A stretch of DNA of 63,561 nt from WSZY01 sp964559845 (GTDB lineage: Bacteria; Pseudomonadota; Zetaproteobacteria; Mariprofundales; Mariprofundaceae). The stretch lies in contig CAZLJF010000003.1 in the NCBI GenBank assembly GCA_964559845.1, positions 1-63,561 of the forward strand, written 5' to 3'. Position 1 is the stretch's first letter; every line of letters starts with the position of its first letter. A program made the translations under genes and the position numbers. The notes below the pieces were generated by a model. The model ran no database searches. It was not told where the DNA came from and saw only the letters and a list, made by a program, of their open reading frames with translations. Positions 1-8,246 of this stretch are shown one piece after another.

Positions 1-27
1 CAGAGTGCAGCTATGCATATGATTGAG

Positions 28-300
28 TCAGACTATTATGCACCAGGCAGTAAGTGCGTTTACAGATGCCTCATCTAGTTCAACGTACTTTTTGAACTCA
101 CCTATTAAGCGCCCTAATGTCCTCTGTGAGAATAAGTTCATAGAGCCTTCAAATTCTTCATCACTGAACTGAGTAGAATTAAGTTGTTTAAGTAGAGTTA
201 GTCCGAAACCAATAGCAAATTCCATTTGCTGTGAACTTTGAACAACAGCACCTATTTGCTCATATATTGACTTCAGCTGTTTTTGCAGTGCATCGCTCAT
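28..300 (-). CDS. Small hypothetical protein, 90 residues
   Basis: I do not recognise this protein. It is a mostly helical, soluble, acidic sequence with no signal peptide or membrane segment. It starts at an ATG with only a weak upstream purine stretch. It ends abruptly (AWCIIV then stop), and the end does not look like a domain boundary, so a truncation or frameshift near the 3' end is possible; I found no convincing continuation in the other two frames. It stands apart from the nadE operon on the same strand, separated by about 200 bases. Base composition is more AT-rich than in the metabolic genes that follow, which suggests accessory DNA at this edge. Confidence 0.5.
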   Translation of the reverse strand: MSDALQKQLKSIYEQIGAVVQSSQQMEFAIGFGLTLLKQLNSTQFSDEEFEGSMNLFSQRTLGRLIGEFKKYVELDEASVNALTAWCIIV

Positions 301-374
301 ATTTATTTACTCATAACTAACTGAATATGAGTAATTGATTTTTTCTCATATCCGGCTCCTATAGGCGGATAGTT

Positions 375-410
375 TTCCTCTTTATCGCATATTAAAGGAA
401 AAAAGAGGAA
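375..410. repeat. Inverted repeat, 9-bp arms
   Basis: TTCCTCTTT at 375-383 is matched by AAAGAGGAA at 402-410, with an 18-base loop. It lies just upstream of the tiny ORF at 422 and between two minus-strand genes. It could be a weak transcript end for nadE or a leader hairpin for the plus-strand ORF. There is no clean T-run on either strand, so I do not call it a terminator. Confidence 0.35.
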
Positions 411-421
411 CGGGAGAGGTG

Positions 422-532
422 GTGGCTAAAACAAACGCGGTATCCCCTCCGGCAAAGGCTATTGCTGCCTCAGGCGTGGGCATGCGTCAATACTCAAAGC
501 CCCTGCTCAGACCTCACGGAATGCATGTGTGA
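422..532 (+). CDS. Tiny ORF, 36 residues, with a lasso-leader-like motif
   Basis: Translation from GTG gives a 36-residue peptide ending YSKPLLRPHGMHV. The end fits the Y-x-x-P-x-L-x-x-x-G pattern of lasso-peptide leader sequences, which bind the RRE/PqqD-like protein. A purine-rich SD (GGGAGAGG) lies right before a tandem GTG-GTG start. There is no room for a normal core peptide: the stop comes three residues after the motif glycine. The last 26 bases overlap the 3' end of nadE on the opposite strand. No RiPP enzymes are visible in the window. It may be a truncated precursor gene, a stand-alone leader-like peptide or chance. Confidence 0.3.
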   Translation: MAKTNAVSPPAKAIAASGVGMRQYSKPLLRPHGMHV

Positions 533-2126
533 TCGGATAACGGCGATCCCTTCCAAAGGCCCGCCGGGTGATCTTCACACCCGGAGGCGCCTGACGCCGC
601 TTGTACTCGGCTGCATGCAGCATCGCCACCACCCGCTTGACCTCGCTTAAATCAAAGCCCCGTGATGCAATCTCATCAACAGAGAGGCGCCCTTCGATGG
701 TAGCTTTAAGTATGCCATCAAGCAGATCGTAATCCGGCAGGGAGTCCGAATCCTTCTGATCCGGCCGCAGCTCTGCAGACGGCGGTTTATCAATCGTATG
801 TTGCGGGATGATATTTCGCTCACGATTCATGTACCTGGCCAGCGCAAAGACATCCGTTTTATAGACATCCTTCAACACGGAAAAACCACCGGCCATATCC
901 CCGTAAAGCGTCGCATAGCCGACAGCCATCTCCGACTTATTACCTGTGGAAAGCAGCATGCGACCGCTCTTGTTGGAGATGGCCATCAGCAGCATACCGC
1001 GGCTGCGGGCCTGGATATTCTCCTCGGTCACATCCGGCTCACTCATGCCCCATGCAGCAAACGTATCCGCAAGCACCGCTTCGACCGCGGCCACCGGCCC
1101 TGCAATGGGCAGTGTGATACTCTCGATGCCCAGGTTTTCTACCAGCGCTTCCGCATCAGCAACAGAGTGACCACTGGAAAATTTCGAAGGCAGCAGAACA
1201 CCCAGCACATTTTCTGCTCCCAGCGCCTCGACCGCAATCACGGCGGTTACAGCCGAATCAATACCACCGGAGAGGCCGATCAACACCTTTTTACAACCAT
1301 TCCTGTGGACATAATCGCGCACACCCAGCACCAGTGCATCATGAATCTGCGCAATTGCTGGCGGTATATCAGCAACAGAATATTCTCCTGCCTGCTCCAG
1401 ATCCACCACCGGCATGGCGGTTTCAAACAGTGGTGCCCGCAGCAGCAGCTCTCCTGCTGCATCCATAGCATGGGAGCCGCCGTCAAAGACCACCTCATCC
1501 TGTCCGCCGACCGGATTCACATAGACGACAGGTGCAGCAAAACTCCTGGCCCGCCGGCTCATCAGTGCTTCACGCTCGCTTTGTTTATCAACATGGAACG
1601 GCGATGCATTGAGATTCAACCAGACATCGGCCGCCAGTCCGGCATGTTTCTCTGCCAGTGCATCATTCCAGATATCTTCACAGATGCCAATGCCGACCCG
1701 CCAGCCGTCAATATCGAAGATCACCGCATCGCCACTGCCCGGCGTGAAATAGCGCAGCTCATCAAAAACACCGTAATTGGGCAGGCACTGTTTATCATAC
1801 AGGCCAATCAGCAAGCCTTCGCGCGCAATGAAAGCACTATTCCTCAAACCCTGCCTGTCGTCTGTGGCCAAACGCCGGGGAGCGCCGAAAATGACAGCCG
1901 TCCCGCCGCTGGCTGCGACCACCTCATCCACAGCCATCTCGACCGCCTCCATAAACGATGGCCTGAGCAGCAGATCCTCCGGCGGATAACCGGTCACTGC
2001 CAGTTCGGGAAAGACGACCAGATCGCACCCCTCCCTTTCAGCCTGGCTGGCCACATCCATCATGCACTTGATATTGCCATTGATATCACCTACACGTGGG
2101 GCGATCTGTGCCAACATGATTTTCAA
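507..2126 (-). CDS. nadE: Glutamine-dependent NAD+ synthetase
   Basis: Catalyses the last step of NAD biosynthesis, amidating deamido-NAD with ammonia taken from glutamine, in the cytoplasm. The N-terminal nitrilase-like domain shows the Glu (FPELAVTGYPPED), Lys (KQCLPNYG) and Cys (GICEDIW) triad. The C-terminal synthetase domain shows the pyrophosphate loop SGGIDSAV and STGNKSEMAVGY. I choose a TTG start at 2126, because it gives the family-like N-terminus MKIMLAQIAPRVGD and follows GGAGAG with normal spacing; the next ATG is at 2117. Length is 539 residues, usual for the long bacterial form. It follows tRNA-Pro and queA on the same strand and is probably co-transcribed with them. nadC, another NAD gene, lies about 6 kb away on the other strand. 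Confidence 0.95.
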   Translation of the reverse strand: MKIMLAQIAPRVGDINGNIKCMMDVASQAEREGCDLVVFPELAVTGYPPEDLLLRPSFMEAVEMAVDEVVAASGGTAVIFGAPRRLATDDRQGLRNSAFIAREGLLIGLYDKQCLPNYGVFDELRYFTPGSGDAVIFDIDGWRVGIGICEDIWNDALAEKHAGLAADVWLNLNASPFHVDKQSEREALMSRRARSFAAPVVYVNPVGGQDEVVFDGGSHAMDAAGELLLRAPLFETAMPVVDLEQAGEYSVADIPPAIAQIHDALVLGVRDYVHRNGCKKVLIGLSGGIDSAVTAVIAVEALGAENVLGVLLPSKFSSGHSVADAEALVENLGIESITLPIAGPVAAVEAVLADTFAAWGMSEPDVTEENIQARSRGMLLMAISNKSGRMLLSTGNKSEMAVGYATLYGDMAGGFSVLKDVYKTDVFALARYMNRERNIIPQHTIDKPPSAELRPDQKDSDSLPDYDLLDGILKATIEGRLSVDEIASRGFDLSEVKRVVAMLHAAEYKRRQAPPGVKITRRAFGRDRRYPITHAFREV

Positions 2127-2206
2127 TAGACTCTCCAAACCATCGCCATAAGCTGAAACTTTAAAACAGGCATCGACACCGACCCATGCGAGGGTCAAAC
2201 ATCAAC

Positions 2207-2283
2207 TGGTCGGGGTGAGAGGATTCGAACCTCCGGCCTTACCGTCCCGAACGGCACGCGCTACCAGACTGCGCCACACCCCG
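2207..2283 (-). tRNA. tRNA-Pro (anticodon CGG)
   Basis: The minus strand folds as a full cloverleaf: acceptor CGGGGTG paired with CACCCCG, a D arm with GCGC, anticodon loop TTCGGGA giving anticodon CGG, the T-loop TTCGAAT, discriminator A and an encoded CCA. It reads CCG codons. It starts 8 bases after the queA stop and lies about 80 bases before nadE. No separate promoter is obvious, so it may be processed from the queA-nadE transcript. Confidence 0.96.
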
Positions 2284-2291
2284 ATATGGAC

Positions 2292-3344
2292 TCACACACC
2301 GGAATCTACCCCAAACGCGCCGGAAATAAACATTGCATCGCCATAGGAGTAAAAACGGTATTTCTGCTCAATCGCATGCTCATAGGCAGCCATGATGCGC
2401 TCATGCCCTGCCAAAGCACTCACCAGCATCAACAGTGTCGATTTCGGCAGATGAAAGTTGGTCAGCAGTGCATCCACCACCCTGAATTGATAGCCCGGAT
2501 AGATAAAGATCCCCGTACGCCCCGAACCTGCTTGAACCAGGGGGCTCTCTTCCTCCCCTGCCGCCGCAGCCTCCAGTGTCCGCAGTGAAGTGGTTCCCAC
2601 GGCGACCACCCTGCGTCCTGCATGCCTTGCCCGGTTAATCTGCTCTGCTGCTTCCGCAGAGATATGGTAAGCCTCTTCGTGCATTACATGATCGTGAACA
2701 TTCTCCACCTGAACCGGCTGAAACGTTCCCGGACCAACATGCAGTGTCACATGCACAAAACTCGCACCCGCCCCCTCCATCTTCTGCATCAGGCTCTCTG
2801 TGAGGTGCAGGCCGGCAGTCGGTGCCGCTACAGCACCCGGCCTGGCAGCAAAGACGGTCTGATAGCGTTTTTTATCCTCTTCGCTGTCCGGACGGTCAAT
2901 ATAGGGCGGCAATGGCATATGACCATGGGCCTCAATCGCATCCATGACATGTTCAGCCTTCAGATGGACCCGGATCTCCTTGCCATCCCGGGAGAGAATC
3001 TCTGCCGAGAAGCCTTCAGAGATAGCTATCTCCTCACCCGGTTTTAATGGTTTGTTGGCTTTTCCCCATGCGACCCAGACATCCGGTTCGGGCGTCGGTT
3101 CCAGCAGCAGCAGCTCGACCCTGCCGCCGCTCTGCTTTTTTCCGAGCAGGCGGGCGGGAATTACACGTGTATCGTTAAGCACCCAGACATCGCCCGGCTG
3201 AACGAGAGCGGCCAGATCCGTAATCTGCCTGTCAAGCAGTGCATCGGCCTCCACATCAAGCAACCTTGATGCATCCCGTCTTTCCAGCGGTTGCCTGGCA
3301 ATCAGATCATCGGGGAGTGAATAATCAAAATCGCTGACATCCAT
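2292..3344 (-). CDS. queA: S-adenosylmethionine:tRNA ribosyltransferase-isomerase
   Basis: Transfers and isomerises the ribosyl group of S-adenosylmethionine onto 7-aminomethyl-7-deazaguanine in tRNA, forming epoxyqueuosine at position 34. At 350 residues it has the usual family length. The N-terminus (DFDYSLPDDLIARQPLERRDASRLL), the central PTAGLHLT and the C-terminal FHLPKSTLLMLVSAL blocks are diagnostic. It starts 12 bases after the hybrid histidine kinase stop, inside the run rpiA-FIST-kinase-queA-tRNA-nadE. Its ATG lacks a strong SD, which suggests translational coupling to the gene before it. No other queuosine gene is in the window. Confidence 0.97.
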   Translation of the reverse strand: MDVSDFDYSLPDDLIARQPLERRDASRLLDVEADALLDRQITDLAALVQPGDVWVLNDTRVIPARLLGKKQSGGRVELLLLEPTPEPDVWVAWGKANKPLKPGEEIAISEGFSAEILSRDGKEIRVHLKAEHVMDAIEAHGHMPLPPYIDRPDSEEDKKRYQTVFAARPGAVAAPTAGLHLTESLMQKMEGAGASFVHVTLHVGPGTFQPVQVENVHDHVMHEEAYHISAEAAEQINRARHAGRRVVAVGTTSLRTLEAAAAGEEESPLVQAGSGRTGIFIYPGYQFRVVDALLTNFHLPKSTLLMLVSALAGHERIMAAYEHAIEQKYRFYSYGDAMFISGAFGVDSGV

Positions 3345-3356
3345 GATGCGGCAAGG

Positions 3357-5465
3357 CTAACCGAAACCGGCTGCCTGGGTCTTGTTTAAAATATGGGACA
3401 TCTTTGCCCCAAGCTCTTCCGCTGTGTACGGCTTCTGGATAAACCCGGCCAGTCCCTTGCCGGCAAAGCGGCTGGTCGCATCCATCTCATTATAACCGGA
3501 GGTGAGAATGACCTTCACATCGGGATCAATACGGCACATTTCGCTAAAGGCATCTTCACCGCCCATACGCGGCATCGTCATATCCAGCAGTATGGCCGCA
3601 ACCCGGTTATGATGGGTACGAAACATCTCCACACCCTCAACCCCATCAGCAGCTGTAAGTATCTCAAAACCCATATCCTCAAGCATGGATGCGGTAACTT
3701 CACGAATACTCGCCTCATCATCGACAATAAGAATGCACCCCGATGCACTCCAGCCGGCACTTTCGCCCCGAGCTGTGTTTACAGCGACAGCCTGCTGTTC
3801 TGAACATGGAAGCAGCACCTTGAATGTCGTACCCTTGCCCTTCTCGCTATAGACCTTAACGGTACCGTGATGACCACGCACAATGCCAAGAATGGCCGCC
3901 ATACCCAATCCCCGGCCCGTGAACTTGGTGGTGAAGAACGGTTCGAACAGCCTCTCTTTCGTATTCTCATCCATACCGCAGCCCGTATCTGACACCTCAA
4001 GATAGACATAACTGCCCTCATCGAGATTCTCATCCAGAAAAGTGGTGGAGAGATACTGCTTATCAATATGCTGCAGACCCGTGGCAATGGAAATCGCACC
4101 ACCATTGTCACCGATTGCCTCGGAAGCATTAATCACAAGATTCATAATCACCTGCTGCATCTGGGTCACATCAGCATCCACAGCCGGTATCCGGCTGTTC
4201 AGATTGAAACGAAAAGAGATATTTTTAGCAATGGATACCCTCAGAAGCTGGCTCATCTCCTCCACCAGGTCGGAAAGTATGATCGGCTTGACAACAAGCT
4301 TGCCCTTGCCCGAATAGGCAAGCATCTGCTTGCACAGATCGGCAGCGCGTCTGCTGGTCTCTTCAATACTGCGAATATTCCGAATCGCAGGACTGAACTC
4401 CGGTAGCTGACTCGCTGCAATGGAGGCATTTCCCATAATGACCGTCAGCAGGTTGTTGAAATCGTGAGCAATACCGCCGGCCAGGACACCCAGACTCTCC
4501 AGCCGCTGCACATGCTCCATTTTTTCGCGCTGCTCCTCTTTTTCCCGCTCGGCCAGTATGCGCTCGGTCACATCCTCGTGCATCAGCACAACCTGCTGTA
4601 CGGAACCGTCATGATCCTTCAGCGGATAGATAAAGGCTCTCACCCAGCGATCGTCACGCGCACCCTGTAGTTTTTCATTTTCAGCCGGATCGTAATTGAT
4701 GACCGGAATTGTTACCGACTCGCCGGCAAAGCCCTTCTCAATATACGGCAGGACACCCTTTTCGGCAAGCTGCTGATCCTTGAGGATATTGTAACCCATA
4801 ATTTCATCAGGACTTAGCCCCCACAGCCTTTCCCAGGCCGGATTCACTGCCGTGGTCTCGCCATCCGGGGAGAAGAGCTGAATGCTAAACGGCGACTGCT
4901 CAACCAGAGCGTGGAAATCCCTCTCAACCCTCCCTGCTTTCTTTGTCTGCTCGACAACCTTAAGCTCCAGTTCATGCTGATGGGCATCATAGGTTCGGCA
5001 CAGGTCGATCTGTTTCGCCAGATTGGCCAGTATCGGTTGAAACATCTCCTCCATCGGCAAATTACTGTGCAGTGGCTTCGGTGAGAGCAAAAGAATCGCG
5101 CCGGTATCCGGAATCGGCAACCTGAACAGCAACGAATAGACTCCATCCCGGCACGGCAGGGATGCAAACAGCGCGGGTTCCTCCAGGATAGAGGCTCTTC
5201 CCTCCAGCAGTTCTGCAGGAAGGCGGAGCACTTCTCCGCCATGTTCCGCCAGTACGGCATCACCGATAGAAACAGCAAGACGGGCATCCCTGAAACCGCC
5301 GTGACTTCCGCCCCCCTGACCATAGAGCAGCACCAGCCCGCACGGATAACCGGTATGGTAGAGCAGACGCTGTAAAGCCTTGGTCAGCAATGGCTCAACG
5401 CTTACCTCCGATCCGGTCGCCGTGGCCAGATCATACAGTACATTCAGTATCTGTTCCCGTTTCAT
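3357..5465 (-). CDS. Hybrid sensor histidine kinase (GAF-like, PAS, HisKA, HATPase, receiver)
   Basis: A 702-residue soluble signalling protein without membrane segments. An N-terminal GAF-like region (about 1-165) is followed by a short coiled coil and a PAS domain (about 185-310). The dimerisation domain carries the phosphorylatable His in GIAHDFNNLL. The ATPase has N-box NLVINASEAI, DTGCGMD and the FFTTK-to-GLGMA lid. A C-terminal receiver (about 575-695) has the DDE acid pair, the phospho-acceptor in LLDMTMPRMGG and the KPY lysine. It carries no DNA-binding output, so phosphate probably passes to an unlinked partner. It overlaps the FIST gene by four bases (ATGA), so the FIST protein is very likely its sensory partner. 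The ligand cannot be read from sequence. Confidence 0.93.
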   Translation of the reverse strand: MKREQILNVLYDLATATGSEVSVEPLLTKALQRLLYHTGYPCGLVLLYGQGGGSHGGFRDARLAVSIGDAVLAEHGGEVLRLPAELLEGRASILEEPALFASLPCRDGVYSLLFRLPIPDTGAILLLSPKPLHSNLPMEEMFQPILANLAKQIDLCRTYDAHQHELELKVVEQTKKAGRVERDFHALVEQSPFSIQLFSPDGETTAVNPAWERLWGLSPDEIMGYNILKDQQLAEKGVLPYIEKGFAGESVTIPVINYDPAENEKLQGARDDRWVRAFIYPLKDHDGSVQQVVLMHEDVTERILAEREKEEQREKMEHVQRLESLGVLAGGIAHDFNNLLTVIMGNASIAASQLPEFSPAIRNIRSIEETSRRAADLCKQMLAYSGKGKLVVKPIILSDLVEEMSQLLRVSIAKNISFRFNLNSRIPAVDADVTQMQQVIMNLVINASEAIGDNGGAISIATGLQHIDKQYLSTTFLDENLDEGSYVYLEVSDTGCGMDENTKERLFEPFFTTKFTGRGLGMAAILGIVRGHHGTVKVYSEKGKGTTFKVLLPCSEQQAVAVNTARGESAGWSASGCILIVDDEASIREVTASMLEDMGFEILTAADGVEGVEMFRTHHNRVAAILLDMTMPRMGGEDAFSEMCRIDPDVKVILTSGYNEMDATSRFAGKGLAGFIQKPYTAEELGAKMSHILNKTQAAGFG

Positions 5466-6661
5466 ACGCAGACCGGGCTACAGACCAGTGCGGCATTATG
5501 AAATAGCGGATAACTGCCGTCGGCCACATTGCCAATCTCGCCCAGCGACAACGCCCCCGCCACATCGCCGGCCACGGAGTGAATTGCGTCCAGTTCCACC
5601 TGAGCCCTCTCCCTGCCCAGATGCAGCTTGCGCCCGGCACAATAAAATATCAGGTGATGATCTGCAGCGGAGCGGGAGACCCGGTTTGCAAGTCGCAGGG
5701 CACCATCCATCAGTTCCTCATCCCGGGCGTGGAGCAGTACCAGCATCGCGTTTTCCGGCACCTCGCCGATACAGTGCAACGATCCATCATCCGCTAAATC
5801 TACAGGGATACGTACCAGCACCTCGCCGTTGGCGCGGACAATACCAAAGGGGAAATGCACGCCGAATTTAAAAAAGTTCTCACGCGTGACCTCCTCATCA
5901 TACTGTTTCCGTATCAGTTCCCGATAGATATCAAAGGCGGGACGCCAATCAATTGTCCGGATACAGTTGCCATGGGATGAGGTTGCGACAATTTGCTCCA
6001 CCGGAATGGAATAACCGTGCTCCAGCATGGCCCCCCTTCCCTGCGGCATCAGTAATATCAGCACTCCTCCCTGAATGAACCGCTCACTGTCAAACAGGCA
6101 GGCCTGCGGCCTGAATGTCTCGCTGCCGGCACAGACTCCCCCATATTGCACACGGTCAGCCAGCCTCAGGTAGAGGCCATCCAGAACAGAAGCAACATTT
6201 GGTATCAAAGCATCAAAGATAAAAAACAGCACTCCATCGCCTTTCAGCCGGTCCAGGATATGCCCGGCCAACTGGTCGACCCTCTCTGCCGGAACTGCAT
6301 CACAACCGGTAATATCCCGCAATATATAATCGGGCATCTCCGGCATACAAAGCAGCAACACTCCGTGCGACCGGAATCGCGAACCGGTAATCAGCTCCGG
6401 GAACACTCCCCCGGCCAGGGCCACCTCTGCTTCCCTGCATGTCTGCTGCAGAAATGGCACACTGCTGCTGCTTTGTTCAGCTACCAGTGCGACCACGCCT
6501 GCATCAGGATGCCTTTTCCTGTATGTATGCAGCGTTTTCCGGATATCCGCATCTTCAGCATCATGGAAATAGAGGCTGTCAGCACACATATATTTCACAG
6601 TTCCTCCCTTTGGAATCATATTCCGGGCAGTAGCTACAGCCGAACTCAATACTCCTGTCAA
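5462..6661 (-). CDS. FIST-domain sensory protein
   Basis: This 399-residue protein matches FIST_N plus FIST_C sensor proteins: the GGVCAGSETF segment near the middle and FYCAGRKLHLG near the C-terminus are typical. FIST domains are predicted small-ligand sensors (possibly amino acids) that act with histidine kinases, GGDEF or methyl-accepting proteins. There is no signal peptide or membrane span, so it acts in the cytoplasm. It ends in a four-base overlap with a hybrid histidine kinase and starts 12 bases after rpiA, so the two proteins are likely made together. The link to rpiA, queA and nadE looks like positional co-transcription rather than a shared pathway. Confidence 0.85.
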   Translation of the reverse strand: MTGVLSSAVATARNMIPKGGTVKYMCADSLYFHDAEDADIRKTLHTYRKRHPDAGVVALVAEQSSSSVPFLQQTCREAEVALAGGVFPELITGSRFRSHGVLLLCMPEMPDYILRDITGCDAVPAERVDQLAGHILDRLKGDGVLFFIFDALIPNVASVLDGLYLRLADRVQYGGVCAGSETFRPQACLFDSERFIQGGVLILLMPQGRGAMLEHGYSIPVEQIVATSSHGNCIRTIDWRPAFDIYRELIRKQYDEEVTRENFFKFGVHFPFGIVRANGEVLVRIPVDLADDGSLHCIGEVPENAMLVLLHARDEELMDGALRLANRVSRSAADHHLIFYCAGRKLHLGRERAQVELDAIHSVAGDVAGALSLGEIGNVADGSYPLFHNAALVCSPVCV

Positions 6662-6673
6662 TGGTCGGCCGGC

Positions 6674-7342
6674 TCATTCGATCACTTCCACGCCGCCCGG
6701 CGTGCCCATCAGCACCACATCCGCTCCCTGATGCGAAAAGATGCCATTGGTCACCACACCCGGCACCGAATTCAGATGATCTTCCAGTCCACGTGGATCG
6801 GTGATGGTCAGGCCATGCACATCAATAATGATATTGCCGTTGTCAGTGGTAAAACCTTCACGCAACACCGGGTTTCCCCCCAGCTTTCTGGCTACGCCTG
6901 TTACCAGTTCGCGTGCCATCGGAATCACCTCAATCGGTAACGGGAAGGCGCCAAGGGTTTTCACCTTCTTGGTTTCATCGACGATACAGACAAACCTGTC
7001 CGATGCTGCAGCGACAATCTTCTCGCGGGTCAGTGCGCCGCCACCACCCTTGGTCAGGTTCTTACAGGTATCAAACTCATCCGCCCCGTCAATATAGACT
7101 GAAAGCGAATCGACCTGTGCCAACGCCTCATTGAGATCCAGCACAGGAATGCCGTGCCCCTGCAAACGCCCGGCAGTCACCTCGGAACTTGCCACCGTGC
7201 CCTTGATCCTCTCTTTTATGGTTGCCAGTGCATCAATAAACATATTGGCCGTGGAACCGGTGCCCACACCGATAATGGAACCTTCAACCACATGGGCAAG
7301 TGCTGCCTCGGCCACTTTCTTCTTCATCTCATCCTGTGTCAT
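6674..7342 (-). CDS. rpiA: Ribose-5-phosphate isomerase A
   Basis: Interconverts ribose 5-phosphate and ribulose 5-phosphate in the pentose phosphate pathway. At 222 residues it has the standard length, with the phosphate-binding GVGTGSTA segment, DGADEFD (catalytic Asp) and KGGGGALTREK (catalytic Lys and Glu). The ATG has a strong SD (AAGGAGTGAG). It is the first gene of the minus-strand run ending in nadE; the 107 bases before it separate it from the divergent membrane protein at 7450 and should hold its promoter. Ribose 5-phosphate feeds NAD synthesis, which may explain linkage with nadE. Confidence 0.97.
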   Translation of the reverse strand: MTQDEMKKKVAEAALAHVVEGSIIGVGTGSTANMFIDALATIKERIKGTVASSEVTAGRLQGHGIPVLDLNEALAQVDSLSVYIDGADEFDTCKNLTKGGGGALTREKIVAAASDRFVCIVDETKKVKTLGAFPLPIEVIPMARELVTGVARKLGGNPVLREGFTTDNGNIIIDVHGLTITDPRGLEDHLNSVPGVVTNGIFSHQGADVVLMGTPGGVEVIE

Positions 7343-7449
7343 CTCTCACTCCTTTTTATTGAGAACAAACTGTAGAGCAAGCAAATCCATTTTTCAGCAA
7401 AATTTGATCATTGTTGGTGGAGTGCTCTGGTGTACGTTATCCTGCCGCC

Positions 7450-8151
7450 ATGCTCACATCCGGGATTGATGTTATTATTACAGTGCTGTTTGCCATGGGA
7501 CTGGCCCAGCTTGTCTGGCTCTCCGTCATGCTTTTGCGCAGAAATGTTCCGCCGACAACGATTACCGCCTCACTGCCGCCACTGCTCTCGATCTGGGTCC
7601 TTTTATGGCCGCTGTACGAACACCCCGTATGGGTCTGGGCGGGCATCATGCTGCTCGGCCTGCCGGTCCTTCTCACTTACGGCAGCCGCCATCTGTTCTG
7701 GCAACATTTGCGCATCGCCTGGTCAGGCGCCGGCCCGGAAAAGAACGAGGATGGCCAACGCCCGCATATGTGGCCCTTTGTTTCATTGATGGCATCGCTG
7801 GCAATTGCTGCGGCATTTTTCCAGCGCGCTCCCGAATTCGGTCTGGGCATTGCCCTTGCGACATCGCTTGCCTTCCCCGCCGCATCACTACTGGACAGAA
7901 CCGGCCATCTGAAGCTTGGTTTCCCACTGCATCCCGACCAGACACTGATCGGCCATATCGGCCTTGTTTTTTCGGTTGCCATGATCTGTACCTGGAGCAT
8001 CCATATCTATCACGGCACAGGGTGGCAACGCCTGCTGATCGCCACACTGATTGCCGGCATGGCCGCCTCCGTCATCCGGGCCTTTTCACCTTCAAACCTG
8101 ATGCTTCCGCTGGCAACACTTGCCATGGGCATCACGCTCTGGCTGCTTTAA
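7450..8151 (+). CDS. Polytopic membrane protein, unknown function
   Basis: A 233-residue very hydrophobic protein with about seven predicted membrane helices and a short charged cytoplasmic loop (GPEKNEDGQRP) in the middle. The second half (SLLDRTGHLKLGFPLHPDQTLIGH and the helices after it) faintly recalls the phytol/dolichol kinase and CDP-alcohol families, which also place charged motifs between helices, but the match is too weak to assign an activity. I take the ATG at 7450 because it gives a clean N-terminal helix; an in-frame TTG at 7411 would add 13 residues. Neither has a good SD. It is divergent from rpiA and ends about 95 bases before nadC. Confidence 0.75.
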   Translation: MLTSGIDVIITVLFAMGLAQLVWLSVMLLRRNVPPTTITASLPPLLSIWVLLWPLYEHPVWVWAGIMLLGLPVLLTYGSRHLFWQHLRIAWSGAGPEKNEDGQRPHMWPFVSLMASLAIAAAFFQRAPEFGLGIALATSLAFPAASLLDRTGHLKLGFPLHPDQTLIGHIGLVFSVAMICTWSIHIYHGTGWQRLLIATLIAGMAASVIRAFSPSNLMLPLATLAMGITLWLL

Positions 8152-8187
8152 CATGCAACAAATACTGCGCACATGGATTTTTCCACT

Positions 8188-8212
8188 CCGGGATATGAAA
8201 CAATTATCCCGG
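8188..8212. repeat. Perfect inverted repeat before nadC
   Basis: CCGGGATA at 8188-8195 pairs with TATCCCGG at 8205-8212 across a nine-base loop. No T-run follows on either strand, so it is not a standard intrinsic terminator. It ends one base before the first possible nadC start (ATG 8214) and would bury that start's ribosome site, which argues for the downstream ATG at 8247. It may be an operator or an mRNA hairpin. Confidence 0.5.
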
Positions 8213-8246
8213 AATGGAAAAAATCTATTGTGCGTTAAAAACAGAC

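Noticed and set aside
798..2129. Long plus-strand open frame opposite nadE
   Set aside because: It is the complement of a clearly coding gene, is rich in His, Gln and Cys and lacks any family motif.
2127..2198. N-terminal extension of nadE
   Set aside because: It is not conserved family sequence and approaches the tRNA end; TTG 2126 gives the standard N-terminus.
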